Below, piece by piece: positions 7,768 to 14,228 of a DNA stretch of 14,228 bases; within the stretch, counting starts at the first letter, position 1; each line of letters starts with the position of its first letter. Below the pieces are notes generated by a model. The model did no database searches and was not told the origin of the DNA. It saw nothing but the letters and a program-made list of their open reading frames with translations. Made by a program: the position numbers and the translations under genes. Source of the stretch: Paracoccaceae bacterium (GTDB lineage Bacteria > Pseudomonadota > Alphaproteobacteria > Rhodobacterales > Rhodobacteraceae); contig JADZAO010000018.1 of assembly GCA_020852535.1 (NCBI GenBank), positions 1 through 14,228 on the forward strand, in the 5' to 3' direction.

Positions 7768-7853
7768 TAAAGGTTTTTGATCGCCGCTTTGGTCTTGCCT
7801 TAACCCGTGCAATATTGTTGCGTGTAAACCAAGCAGACAAGGCAGGGGGAGCC

Positions 7854-8345
7854 ATGCGTATTGGTCTTTATCCGGGAACCTTCGATCCGATTACCCTTGG
7901 TCATGTTGATATTATTCAGCGCGCAATGGCACTGGTTGACCGTTTGGTGATCGGCGTTGCCACCAACCGTGATAAGAGTCCGATGTTCACTATCGATGAG
8001 CGTGTGGCGATGGTAGAGGCCGAATGTGCCACCATCGTCACCAAAACCAGCGGAAAAATCGTGGTCTACCCTTTTGAAAACTTGCTGATCGATTGCGCTC
8101 ACGATGTGGGGGCAAGCGTCATCGTGCGAGGCCTACGGGCAGTTGCTGATTTCGAATACGAATTCCAAATGGTTGGCATGAATCGTGCTTTGGATGCTAG
8201 AATCGAAACTGTCTTTATGATGGCCGATGCTCGCCGTCAGGCGATTGCATCGAAACTGGTCAAGGAAATAGCCCGCCTTGGTGGTGATGTGTCTAAGTTC
8301 GTTACCCCGCCGGTAGTGGAAGCATTAAAGAAAAAGCTAAGTTAA
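7854..8345 (+). CDS. coaD: Phosphopantetheine adenylyltransferase
   Basis: This enzyme transfers AMP from ATP to 4'-phosphopantetheine, giving dephospho-CoA, the penultimate step of coenzyme A synthesis in the cytoplasm. The 163-residue protein starts with MRIGLYPGTFDPITLGH, holding the nucleotidyltransferase T/HxGH motif (TLGH, residues 14-17). It continues with VRGLRAVADFEYEFQM, typical of CoaD, and ends with 'IASKLVKEIARLGGDVSKFV', the ATP-binding C-terminal region. IAS in place of the more common ISS is a form I associate with sphingomonads. The frame is open farther upstream, but the ATG at 7854 is chosen because it follows a GCAGGGGGA ribosome-binding site and gives the family N-terminus and length (about 160). 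The gene is convergent with gap, 76 bp away. Confidence 0.95.
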   Translation: MRIGLYPGTFDPITLGHVDIIQRAMALVDRLVIGVATNRDKSPMFTIDERVAMVEAECATIVTKTSGKIVVYPFENLLIDCAHDVGASVIVRGLRAVADFEYEFQMVGMNRALDARIETVFMMADARRQAIASKLVKEIARLGGDVSKFVTPPVVEALKKKLS

Positions 8346-8421
8346 AGCAAAAAAGGAATACTTCCAACCTTCGCTTCGGGATATGTTGTCAGACCTAGAT
8401 ATTTCATTTCGAACAGACCTT

Positions 8422-9423
8422 TTAGATAAGCTTTCCCATAGCCACGGCGACGTCGGCCATGCGGCAGGAAAAGCCCCACTCGTTATCATACCATGCTAAC
8501 ACGCGGACGGTGCGGCCCCCGACTACCTTGGTTTGCTCCGGCGCAAAGATGGATGATTGTGGCGTGTGGTTGAAGTCGATTGAAACCTTGGGTTCGGGAT
8601 CATAGGCAAGTACCATGCTCATGTGGCCTGCCGCTGCTTCGCGTACCACTTCGTTCACGTCATGTACCGTTATAGTTTTGCATGCCACAAAGGTCAGGTC
8701 TACTGCACTGACGTTCGGTGTCGGCACACGGATCGCAGACCCGTCGAGCTTCCCTGCTAGTTCCGGTAATACTTCTCCCAGCGCCTTTGCCGCTCCGGTT
8801 GAGGTGGGAATCATTGCCATAGCGGCCGCACGGGCTCGGTACAGGTCGTTATGGCGTCGGTCTAACATGGGTTGATCGCCTGTGTAGCTGTGAATCGTGG
8901 TCATGATGCCGGATTCGATGCCTATCGCATCGTTCAACACCTTGGCCAAAGGCGCGAGGCAGTTCGTGGTGCAAGATCCATTTGACACAACTAGATGTTG
9001 GGTGGTCAGTTGGTGATGGTTTACGCCGTAGACTACAGTTTTGTCGGCCTGTTTGGCAGGGGCTGATACTAGTACCCGTTTTGCTCCGTGTTCTAGGTGT
9101 ACTGCCGCCTTATCGCGCGCGTTGAACTTGCCGGAACATTCTAGAACTACATCTACGTTTTCCCAATCCAGAGTCGCAGGATCGTAGCTTGACATTACGC
9201 GGATCAACCCGCAGCCAAGGTCGAGCTGCCCGTCATTCACCTTGATCGTGCCGGGAAAACGGCCATGTACAGAGTCGTATCTCAAAAGGTGCGCATTGGT
9301 CTCGATCGGCCCTGTGGCGTTGATCGCAACCACTCGTATATCGTTGCGTCCTGATTCTGCGATATGCGACAGCGTGCAGCGCCCGATCCGTCCGAAGCCG
9401 TTGATCCCTATGGTGATGGTCAT
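8422..9423 (-). CDS. gap: Glyceraldehyde-3-phosphate dehydrogenase, type I
   Basis: This 333-residue enzyme oxidises glyceraldehyde 3-phosphate to 1,3-bisphosphoglycerate with NAD+ or NADP+, in glycolysis or, reversed, in gluconeogenesis. It shows the N-terminal Rossmann motif INGFGRIGR, the catalytic block SNGSCTTNCLAP (active-site Cys; most homologues read SNASCTTN), 'TIHSYTGDQ', the phosphate-binding PTSTGAAKA, and 'WYDNEWGFSCRM' at the C-terminus. The start is set at the ATG at 9423, with a GGAGGGAGG ribosome-binding site about 7-9 bases upstream. A longer open frame to 9474 would add 17 residues foreign to the family. In related genomes as I recall them, tkt, gap and pgk are neighbours. 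Here tkt is on the same strand but a DUF808 gene lies between, and pgk does not follow. An erythrose-4-phosphate dehydrogenase (Epd) is a less likely alternative. Confidence 0.93.
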   Translation of the reverse strand: MTITIGINGFGRIGRCTLSHIAESGRNDIRVVAINATGPIETNAHLLRYDSVHGRFPGTIKVNDGQLDLGCGLIRVMSSYDPATLDWENVDVVLECSGKFNARDKAAVHLEHGAKRVLVSAPAKQADKTVVYGVNHHQLTTQHLVVSNGSCTTNCLAPLAKVLNDAIGIESGIMTTIHSYTGDQPMLDRRHNDLYRARAAAMAMIPTSTGAAKALGEVLPELAGKLDGSAIRVPTPNVSAVDLTFVACKTITVHDVNEVVREAAAGHMSMVLAYDPEPKVSIDFNHTPQSSIFAPEQTKVVGGRTVRVLAWYDNEWGFSCRMADVAVAMGKLI

Positions 9424-9533
9424 TGCTTGTGTCCTCCCTCCGTGCCTGATCTTTGTTTTGTCATAGCCCCACACTCTTCTACGCGGTAAGTAAAAAAAGT
9501 TATATTTTCAATATTTTATCGCAAAAATTTAGA

Positions 9534-9554
9534 GTTTGCGCTAACAGCGTAAAC
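9534..9554. promoter_or_regulatory. Operator-like 21-bp inverted repeat between gap and the DUF808 gene
   Basis: GTTTGCGCT (9534-9542) and AGCGTAAAC (9546-9554) are inverted copies matching at eight of nine positions, with AAC between. The repeat stands out as GC-containing in an AT-rich intergenic region. It lies 111 bp upstream of the gap ATG and 59 bp upstream of the DUF808 gene ATG, a good place to control either. The GCGCTAACA half resembles operators of LacI-family regulators of sugar metabolism (a resemblance, not an identification). Confidence 0.5.
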
Positions 9555-9612
9555 CTTTGCAAATCTGGTGTGCTGATTTTAGATGGAAAATCGATAGCAA
9601 GGAAATGACAGC

Positions 9613-10572
9613 ATGAACAGACTTTTGGCACTCATTGACGACGTAACTGCCATTGTCAAAGTGGCAGCAGCTTCGGTCGATGACATCGCTGGTACTACTG
9701 TGAAAGCAGGAGCCAAGGCTGCAAGCGTTGTGATCGACGACGCCGTCGTGACGCCAAAATACGTGCAAGTATTTCAGGCTGATCGGGAATTGCCAATCAT
9801 TTGGCGCATTGCCTGCGGGTCATTAAAAAATAAACTAGTAATTCTTTTACCCGTAGTGCTCGCGCTAGCAAATTTTGCGCCTTGGGCTATTACCCCGCTT
9901 TTGATTCTGGGCGGTGCTTATCTTTGTTTTGAAGGTGCTGAAAAGCTTTATTACAAGTTGGTTTCGGTCGAGGGTCACGTGGTTGAGCAGGCTTTTGAGA
10001 TCGCCAATCCTGCTCGTCTAGAAGAAGAAAAGGTGTCTGGAGCGATTAAGACTGATTTTATTCTTTCGTCTGAGATCATGACTATCGCTCTTGCTGCAAT
10101 ACCGGATTCGAATTTTTGGATTGATGCAATCACGCTGGCCATAATTGGCATAGTCATCACGATCGCTGTCTACGGTGTTGTAGCCCTGATTGTGAAAATG
10201 GATGACGTCGGATTGCACATGGTTGCCACGAGCCGTACCGCGGCAGGGCGGTCATTCGGACGCGGGCTGCTGAAGGCCATGCCGGGGTTGATGGTGGTTT
10301 TGTCCACCGTTGGTACGGGGGCGATGCTCTGGGTTGGCGGCAATATAATAATCCACGGGATGGAACTATTGGGCTGGCCTTGGTTTTATGACAACGTTCA
10401 TCATTTGGCAGAAGCGGTTTCCCATATTACGCCTGTTGCATCTGGCTTGCTGAAATGGGTGGTAACTGCTGTTGTCGATGGGGCATTCGGCGTGATTTTT
10501 GGGTTAATACTTATCTCGATCGTCGCTAAATTGATCGGTCCTGCTATTATTGCTATTACTGTAAAGAAATAA
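9613..10572 (+). CDS. DUF808 family inner-membrane protein (YedI-like), function unknown
   Basis: This 319-residue protein matches the DUF808/YedI family in its opening (LLALIDDVTAIVKVAAASVDD), in 'DRELPIIWRIACGSLKNKL', and in 'FAPWAITPLLILGGAYLCFEG'. The family has no established biochemical role; members are inner-membrane proteins. Hydrophobic stretches lie at about residues 73-103, 172-198, 225-250 and 278-315, suggesting four or more membrane segments after a soluble, Ala/Val-rich N-terminal helix. There is no cleavable signal peptide. The ATG at 9613 follows AAGGAA at a normal distance. The gene is divergent from gap and convergent with tkt, so it splits two central-metabolism genes that lie on the opposite strand. 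A terminator-like hairpin follows immediately. Confidence 0.88.
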   Translation: MNRLLALIDDVTAIVKVAAASVDDIAGTTVKAGAKAASVVIDDAVVTPKYVQVFQADRELPIIWRIACGSLKNKLVILLPVVLALANFAPWAITPLLILGGAYLCFEGAEKLYYKLVSVEGHVVEQAFEIANPARLEEEKVSGAIKTDFILSSEIMTIALAAIPDSNFWIDAITLAIIGIVITIAVYGVVALIVKMDDVGLHMVATSRTAAGRSFGRGLLKAMPGLMVVLSTVGTGAMLWVGGNIIIHGMELLGWPWFYDNVHHLAEAVSHITPVASGLLKWVVTAVVDGAFGVIFGLILISIVAKLIGPAIIAITVKK

Positions 10573-10602
10573 GGCCTCGCATTAAGCGCAGCCTTTTGTT
10601 TT
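10571..10602 (+). terminator. Intrinsic terminator of the DUF808 gene
   Basis: Starting inside the stop codon, AAGGC (10571-10575) pairs with GCCTT (10591-10595), and CGC (10578-10580) with GCG (10586-10588) around an ATTAA loop, with a two-by-two internal mismatch. TTTTGTTTT follows. The other strand carries a T-rich stretch after the stem too, so it could also end tkt transcripts arriving from the right. Confidence 0.7.
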
Positions 10603-10629
10603 AGCGTTACACCATGCAGGCTAGGACGA

Positions 10630-12657
10630 TTAGTTCTCGTATCGGAGCATTGATTTTGTTAGAGCCACGGCATTCTCGGCCGTGATGCCAAATTCTTTGT
10701 AAAGTCGCTCCATAGGAGCAGAGGCCCCGAAAGATGACATGCCGACGAAGCCAGCCTTGGCTTCGCGTCCGCGTTCGCCCAATAGCCAACGATCCCAGCC
10801 CATGCGTACGCCAGCCTCGATGGCAACGCGCACAGGCCCAGGTGGCAGTATTTTCCGGCGGTAAGCTTCGTCTTGTACTGCAAAAAGCTCCATGCAGGGC
10901 ATGGAGACCACTCTCGTGCCGATTCCTTCGCTTTCCAGTGCATCCTTAGCCTTCAGTGCGATCTCGATTTCCGAACCCGTCGCCATTAGGATAACCTGAC
11001 GCTTGGTCACGGCCTCGGCCAGTATGTAAGCACCTTTAGCGACCATATTGGTATTGGTGTGGATCTTGCGCACGGTGGGTAGATTCTGGCGGCTTAGTAC
11101 CAGCACGGTCGGGCGCTTTGTCTCCGTTAGCGCAATTTCCCATGCTTCTGCCGTTTCCACTATATCGGCAGGGCGGATCACCAGCGTGTTTGGCGTGGCA
11201 CGGCTCATCGCTAAATGTTCGACTGGTTGGTGGGTTGGCCCGTCTTCGCCTAAACCGATGGAATCGTGGGTCATGACGTAAATTACTGGCACGCCCATCA
11301 GGGCTGAAAGACGCATTGAGGGGCGGGCATAGTCGGTAAAACACATGAAAGTGCCGCCATATGGTCGCACGCCGCCATGTAGCGCCATACCATTCATCGC
11401 CGCAGCCATACCATGCTCGCGGATGCCGTAATAGACGTAACGGCCTTTACGGTCTTCGGGGCTGAACATACCTAGATCGGCAGTCTTGGTGTTGTTCGAC
11501 CCTGTCAGATCAGCCGAACCGCCTAACGTTTCGGGCATGACTGGATTGATCGCCGTCAGCACTTTTTCTGATGCCGCACGAGTAGCTAGCTTTGGAGCCG
11601 TCTCTATCGCTTGCTTCTTAACCGCACGGATGGCCGATACCAACTTGGCTGGGGCAACGCCAGCGAAGATACGCGCAAATTCCGCCTGCTTCGTTTCCGA
11701 CAACGCGCTAAGTCTCGTCTGCCATTCTGCATGCGCCGTAGTGCCGCGTTCGCCCATCGCTTCCCATCTCTCTTTTACATCAGAGGGGATTTCGAACGGT
11801 CCGTAATCCCAGCCGTAGCTAGCTTTTGTTGCCGCCATTTGTGCGGGATCGGTCAGTGCGCCATGACCTTTGGATGTGTCCTGTGCAGCATGGCCAAAGG
11901 CAATATGCGTTTGGCAGGCTACCAACGCGGGGCGGTCTGAGGTTTTGGCCGCCACAATCGTACGGTCGATATCCTCAGGGTTATGGCCATCACAGGAGAA
12001 CACGTCCCAACCGCTGGCTGCAAAACGCGCGTTCTGGTCGGTCACGTCCGAGAGTGAAACCTTACCATCAATGGTGATTCCGTTGTTATCCCACAGCACG
12101 ACCAGCCGCGATAGTTGTTGCTTACCAGCTAATGCAATCGCTTCCTGGCTCACGCCTTCCATCAGACAGCCATCACCTGCTATGACGTAGGTGTAATGAT
12201 CGATGATTTTCGATCCCCAACGTGCCCGCAAATTTTCTTCGGCAATGGCAAAACCCACCGAATTTGCAATACCCTGACCTAGGGGGCCAGTCGTAGTCTC
12301 TACACCCGCCACATGGCCGAATTCCGGATGGCCCGCCGTAATGGCACCCCACTGGCGGAAATTCTTGATCTGCTCAAGTGTCACATCTTCGTAGCCTGTC
12401 AAATAGAGCAATGCATAGATCAGCATAGATCCGTGGCCCGCTGATAAGATAAATCGGTCGCGGTTGGGCCAACGTGGCGCTTTAGGATCAAAAGTTAGAT
12501 GTTTGTCGAAAAGCACCGTCGCCACATCCGCCATGCCCATCGGCATGCCCGAATGGCCAGAATTAGCGGCTGCTACGGCGTCGAGCGTTAACGTGCGGAT
12601 GGCGCAGGCGCGTCTCCAGTGGTCTGGATGTCGGTCGCGAAGGGTTTTAATGTCCAA
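10630..12657 (-). CDS. tkt: Transketolase
   Basis: This thiamine-diphosphate enzyme moves two-carbon units between sugar phosphates in the non-oxidative pentose phosphate pathway, in the cytoplasm. It has the full domain set: the N-terminal ThDP motif GDGCLMEGVSQEA with a following NN, the pyrimidine domain with IREHGMAAAMNG holding the catalytic Glu, and HDSIGLGEDGPTHQP, then the C-terminal domain. The usual NSGHPG reads NSGHSG here, a Pro to Ser change next to the conserved His. There is no ATG near the expected N-terminus. I prefer the TTG at 12657, which has AGGA eight bases upstream and gives 675 residues, close to the family's 655-670. A TTG at 12711 would add 18 residues but has no ribosome-binding site. 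The gene is divergent from zauP-zapA and on the same strand as gap. Confidence 0.95.
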   Translation of the reverse strand: MDIKTLRDRHPDHWRRACAIRTLTLDAVAAANSGHSGMPMGMADVATVLFDKHLTFDPKAPRWPNRDRFILSAGHGSMLIYALLYLTGYEDVTLEQIKNFRQWGAITAGHPEFGHVAGVETTTGPLGQGIANSVGFAIAEENLRARWGSKIIDHYTYVIAGDGCLMEGVSQEAIALAGKQQLSRLVVLWDNNGITIDGKVSLSDVTDQNARFAASGWDVFSCDGHNPEDIDRTIVAAKTSDRPALVACQTHIAFGHAAQDTSKGHGALTDPAQMAATKASYGWDYGPFEIPSDVKERWEAMGERGTTAHAEWQTRLSALSETKQAEFARIFAGVAPAKLVSAIRAVKKQAIETAPKLATRAASEKVLTAINPVMPETLGGSADLTGSNNTKTADLGMFSPEDRKGRYVYYGIREHGMAAAMNGMALHGGVRPYGGTFMCFTDYARPSMRLSALMGVPVIYVMTHDSIGLGEDGPTHQPVEHLAMSRATPNTLVIRPADIVETAEAWEIALTETKRPTVLVLSRQNLPTVRKIHTNTNMVAKGAYILAEAVTKRQVILMATGSEIEIALKAKDALESEGIGTRVVSMPCMELFAVQDEAYRRKILPPGPVRVAIEAGVRMGWDRWLLGERGREAKAGFVGMSSFGASAPMERLYKEFGITAENAVALTKSMLRYEN

Positions 12658-12891
12658 GACCGTGATCCTGTCTTCTGGATGCAGAAATTTATTTGTTCCA
12701 TAACATTCCAAGCGGCAAGATCAAGCAATCACGGCAAGCCTTTGGCTGGAAATGCGTGAGTTTGATATACCTTTTGAGTTAAGATCAGATATTGGGCGCT
12801 TTGTACTGATTCGAAAATCGCCACTAGTAAGGCGGTATCGGCTTGGCGATAAGAATAACTCTTGAGACAAACATAGAGGAATGGGCATCTG

Positions 12892-13383
12892 ATGCAGGAC
12901 TTGGTCGAGCTTGAACGCAGAATCAACGCAGCCCTTCAGCGCATTGAGGCAGGAGTTGAGGCTTTGCCTGTAGTTCCTGTAGCTGATGCCGTAGAAATTG
13001 ACAAACTAAAGGCGGAACTTGTGGTCGAAAAGACCCGTAATGCCGCCTTGCGTCAGGAACTGGTCGAGCACAAACCTACCGCCAAACCTGCGTCTGAATT
13101 GGAAGTTCGCGTTGAACAGCTTATGCGCCAGATCGATGTGCAGGGGATAGAAATGCAGCGCATGCGCAAGAATGTCATGCAATTACGCGAGAGTTTGAGT
13201 GCCCTGCGCCGCTTGGCCAGCGAAAAGCTGGCAGATCCCGAAATGATTAATCTTGCCATGCAGGCGGAATTGGAATCGATCCGCGTCACTCGCCTTGCTG
13301 AAATGGCCGAACTCGATGAGATTATCGCCGAACTTGATCCAATGATCGTCCAGCAGTCGCGTGAGGTACAAGAATATGCCTGA
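12892..13383 (+). CDS. zauP: ZauP-like coiled-coil protein, partner of ZapA
   Basis: This 163-residue protein is almost entirely helix-forming and charged, with heptad-like patterns at about residues 1-22, 35-60 and 68-155 and a short Pro/Val-rich break at 24-32. It has no membrane segment or signal peptide. Its last codons overlap the zapA start by 8 bp (TATGCCTGA), so the two are co-transcribed and probably translationally coupled. In Caulobacter the gene directly upstream of zapA encodes ZauP, a coiled-coil protein that binds ZapA and focuses the cytokinetic Z ring. Position and architecture match, but I cannot align the sequences, so the name rests on context. The ATG at 12892 is 11 bases after AGAGGA. 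The gene is divergent from tkt across about 230 bp. Confidence 0.6.
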   Translation: MQDLVELERRINAALQRIEAGVEALPVVPVADAVEIDKLKAELVVEKTRNAALRQELVEHKPTAKPASELEVRVEQLMRQIDVQGIEMQRMRKNVMQLRESLSALRRLASEKLADPEMINLAMQAELESIRVTRLAEMAELDEIIAELDPMIVQQSREVQEYA

Positions 13384-13747
13384 ACTAACTATCACAATGG
13401 GAGGACGTAATTTTACTGTAACCTGTCAGGCAGGCGAAGAGCATTTTTTGCAAACCGCCGCTGCAATGCTTGATGCCGAGGTAGAGCCGTTGACCGCCTC
13501 AATGGGCCGTTTGCCGGAAGCGCGTCTTTTGCTGATGGCGGGGTTGATGCTTGCCGACCGAACCGCCGCAGTCGAGGATGAAAACCGCACTCTGAAGGCT
13601 CGTTTGGCCGAGATTGGTGGGCGTGGCTCTCCCGAACCAAAGCGTATTGAGGTTCCAGTGATACCGCCGCAGGTTGCCGAAACGCTTGTCGAAATTGCCG
13701 CCCGCGCCGAAGCTCTCGCCGCCTGTATTGAAGACCGTCGCGCTTGA
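13376..13747 (+). CDS. zapA: Cell division protein ZapA
   Basis: This 123-residue protein has the ZapA layout. A short N-terminal beta region follows MPELTITMGGRNFTV and leads to a GEEHFLQTAAAMLDAEV segment. After it come helical, coiled-coil-forming stretches through 'LLLMAGLMLADRTAAVEDEN' to the C-terminus. ZapA is a cytoplasmic dimer or tetramer that cross-links FtsZ filaments in the Z ring. The ATG at 13376 lies inside the end of the upstream coiled-coil gene with GAGG (13361-13364) as a likely ribosome-binding site. The five codons upstream in this frame (MRYKN) belong to sequence coding for the other protein and are not included. The gene is followed by a 6S RNA candidate, an arrangement common in proteobacteria. 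The tail (about 80-123) is Pro/Glu-rich then Ala-rich and poorly conserved in the family. Confidence 0.88.
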   Translation: MPELTITMGGRNFTVTCQAGEEHFLQTAAAMLDAEVEPLTASMGRLPEARLLLMAGLMLADRTAAVEDENRTLKARLAEIGGRGSPEPKRIEVPVIPPQVAETLVEIAARAEALAACIEDRRA

Positions 13748-13759
13748 CCTTCTTAGCCG

Positions 13760-13928
13760 CCCTCTGGGGTTCTTGTTCACCAGCACCGAACACAAAATGA
13801 TCACTGCCCGTTACATTTGCAAGCGCGCCGCTTAAGGTTTGTTATATATGTGATTGCCAATGACGCTTCGATTATGGTGCCGAATCTCAAGGGGCACTAC
13901 ATTGTCATGTAACAAGAGGTCTAGGTCT
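13760..13928 (+). ncRNA. ssrS: 6S RNA (SsrS), regulator of RNA polymerase
   Basis: The candidate begins about 12 bases after the zapA stop, the usual place of 6S RNA in proteobacteria. A long closing stem can be paired by hand: 13763-13777 with 13911-13925, 14 of 15 positions paired (some G-U), with one G-G mismatch. Farther in, GCACC (13783-13787) pairs with GGTGC (13876-13880) and ATCAC (13800-13804) with GTGAT (13850-13854), giving a rod with a large asymmetric central bubble. CTCAAGGGG on the 3' side of the bubble resembles the matching part of E. coli 6S RNA (TTCAAGGG). The length of about 165-170 nt is normal. 6S RNA binds the housekeeping sigma-70 polymerase by mimicking an open promoter. 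Exact ends are estimates. Confidence 0.7.
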
Positions 13929-14070
13929 CAACTGCCCGTTTTGGCCAAAATTCTGATGGATCAAACTATGTCCGGTGATTAAATGACTATGGGGGAGCAC
14001 CTTATTTTTACAAGGATGGCAAAAAATAAACGGAGACCTCCGATCTTCTTAGATTGTAAATAGAAATAAA
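13929..14070. other. Intergenic stretch after the 6S RNA candidate
   Basis: I see no gene here. It holds a perfect 12-bp palindrome TTTTGGCCAAAA (13939-13950) and a short dyad CGGAG-AC-CTCCG (14031-14042) followed by ATCTTCTT, which might weakly end plus-strand transcription. The folate gene fau, which often follows 6S RNA, is not present on the plus strand in the remaining sequence. Confidence 0.4.
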
Positions 14071-14093
14071 AAGGCATGTATGAAGCTAGCCTT
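14071..14093 (-). terminator. Possible terminator of the partial minus-strand gene
   Basis: On the minus strand, AAGGC and GCCTT form a five-base-pair stem around a 13-nt loop, followed by TTTTATTTCTA. It lies 20 bases after the stop of the partial gene at the right edge. The stem is short, so the call is tentative. Confidence 0.5.
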
Positions 14094-14113
14094 AAATTAA
14101 TAAAATAAAAGTA

Positions 14114-14228
14114 TCAGCCTTTTGCTGCACGAATTTTTTCCGCCGCGCTCTTGTCGAAGGTCACGTTTTTTTGTTCGAATAGAACGTCGAGTTCGCCTGA
14201 CAGAGTCATCTCGGTGACGATGTCGCAC
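14114..14228 (-). CDS. 3' end of an unrecognised gene (C-terminal 37 residues)
   Basis: The frame is open from the right edge to a TGA at 14114-14116 and reads in part TLSGELDVLFEQKNVTFDKS, ending AAEKIRAAKG. The codon use and amino-acid composition (acidic and Lys/Ala-rich, no hydrophobic run) look like the end of a real soluble protein. The stop is followed by a plausible terminator. The fragment is too short for me to name the family. Confidence 0.6.
   Translation of the reverse strand, partial: CDIVTEMTLSGELDVLFEQKNVTFDKSAAEKIRAAKG

Noticed and set aside
12817..12850. Alternative pairings ATCGCC with GGCGAT and CGCC with GGCG upstream of zauP, resembling a switch
   Set aside because: Stems of four to six base pairs with long loops are easily found by chance, and no known riboswitch or leader peptide pattern is present.
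12881..12892. Mini reading frame ATG-GGC-ATC-TGA whose stop overlaps the zauP start
   Set aside because: The AGAGGA site ends directly against this ATG, too close for initiation there, while its distance to the zauP ATG is acceptable.
13939..13950. Perfect palindrome TTTTGGCCAAAA after the 6S RNA
   Set aside because: It has no loop or T run for a terminator and no adjacent promoter; a 12-bp palindrome of simple composition is weak evidence alone.
1..14228. CRISPR array, insertion sequence, tRNA, phage or toxin-antitoxin genes
   Set aside because: Looked for regularly spaced repeats, transposase or integrase motifs, terminal inverted repeats with target duplications and tRNA cloverleafs; found none by eye.

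Overview
The window looks like chromosomal DNA of an alphaproteobacterium, most likely of the Sphingomonadales. Three things point this way. The UvrA and Lpd proteins have alphaproteobacterial forms (UvrA with CPVSGF and GVSGGGKS; Lpd ending in a PHPTLSE active-site block). The CoaD C-terminal motif 'IASKLVKEIA' is of sphingomonad type. A GTTC-N7-GTTC LexA operator of the alphaproteobacterial kind lies in front of uvrA. Base composition looks moderate by eye, lower than in most free-living sphingomonads. The order-level assignment is inference. Everything recognisable is housekeeping. I see no mobile element, CRISPR array, tRNA, rRNA or clear foreign island.

Layout from left to right: the 3' two thirds of lpd (dihydrolipoyl dehydrogenase), ending in a possible terminator; a 519 bp gap with the promoter and LexA operator of uvrA; uvrA itself; a ~600 bp gap with no convincing gene but several inverted repeats; mmsA on the minus strand (methylmalonate-semialdehyde dehydrogenase), divergent from a LysR-type regulator with palindromes packed between them; a ~410 bp gap; coaD (plus) convergent with gap (minus); a DUF808 membrane-protein gene divergent from gap and convergent with tkt (minus); the two-gene unit zauP-zapA (plus); a 6S RNA candidate immediately after zapA; and the 3' end of an unrecognised minus-strand gene at the right edge.

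Functional links: lpd, gap and tkt belong to central carbon metabolism, and mmsA feeds propionyl-CoA or acetyl-CoA from valine and inositol breakdown. uvrA is the damage-recognition subunit of nucleotide excision repair and carries a visible SOS operator. The zauP-zapA pair overlaps by 8 bp and matches the Z-ring organising module described in Caulobacter. The zapA-6S RNA order is conserved widely in proteobacteria.

The points most worth checking are the 6S RNA fold, the zauP-like gene, the palindrome cluster between mmsA and the LysR gene, the 21-bp operator-like repeat between gap and the DUF808 gene, and the nested inverted repeats downstream of mmsA. I did not find a convincing undescribed multi-gene system.
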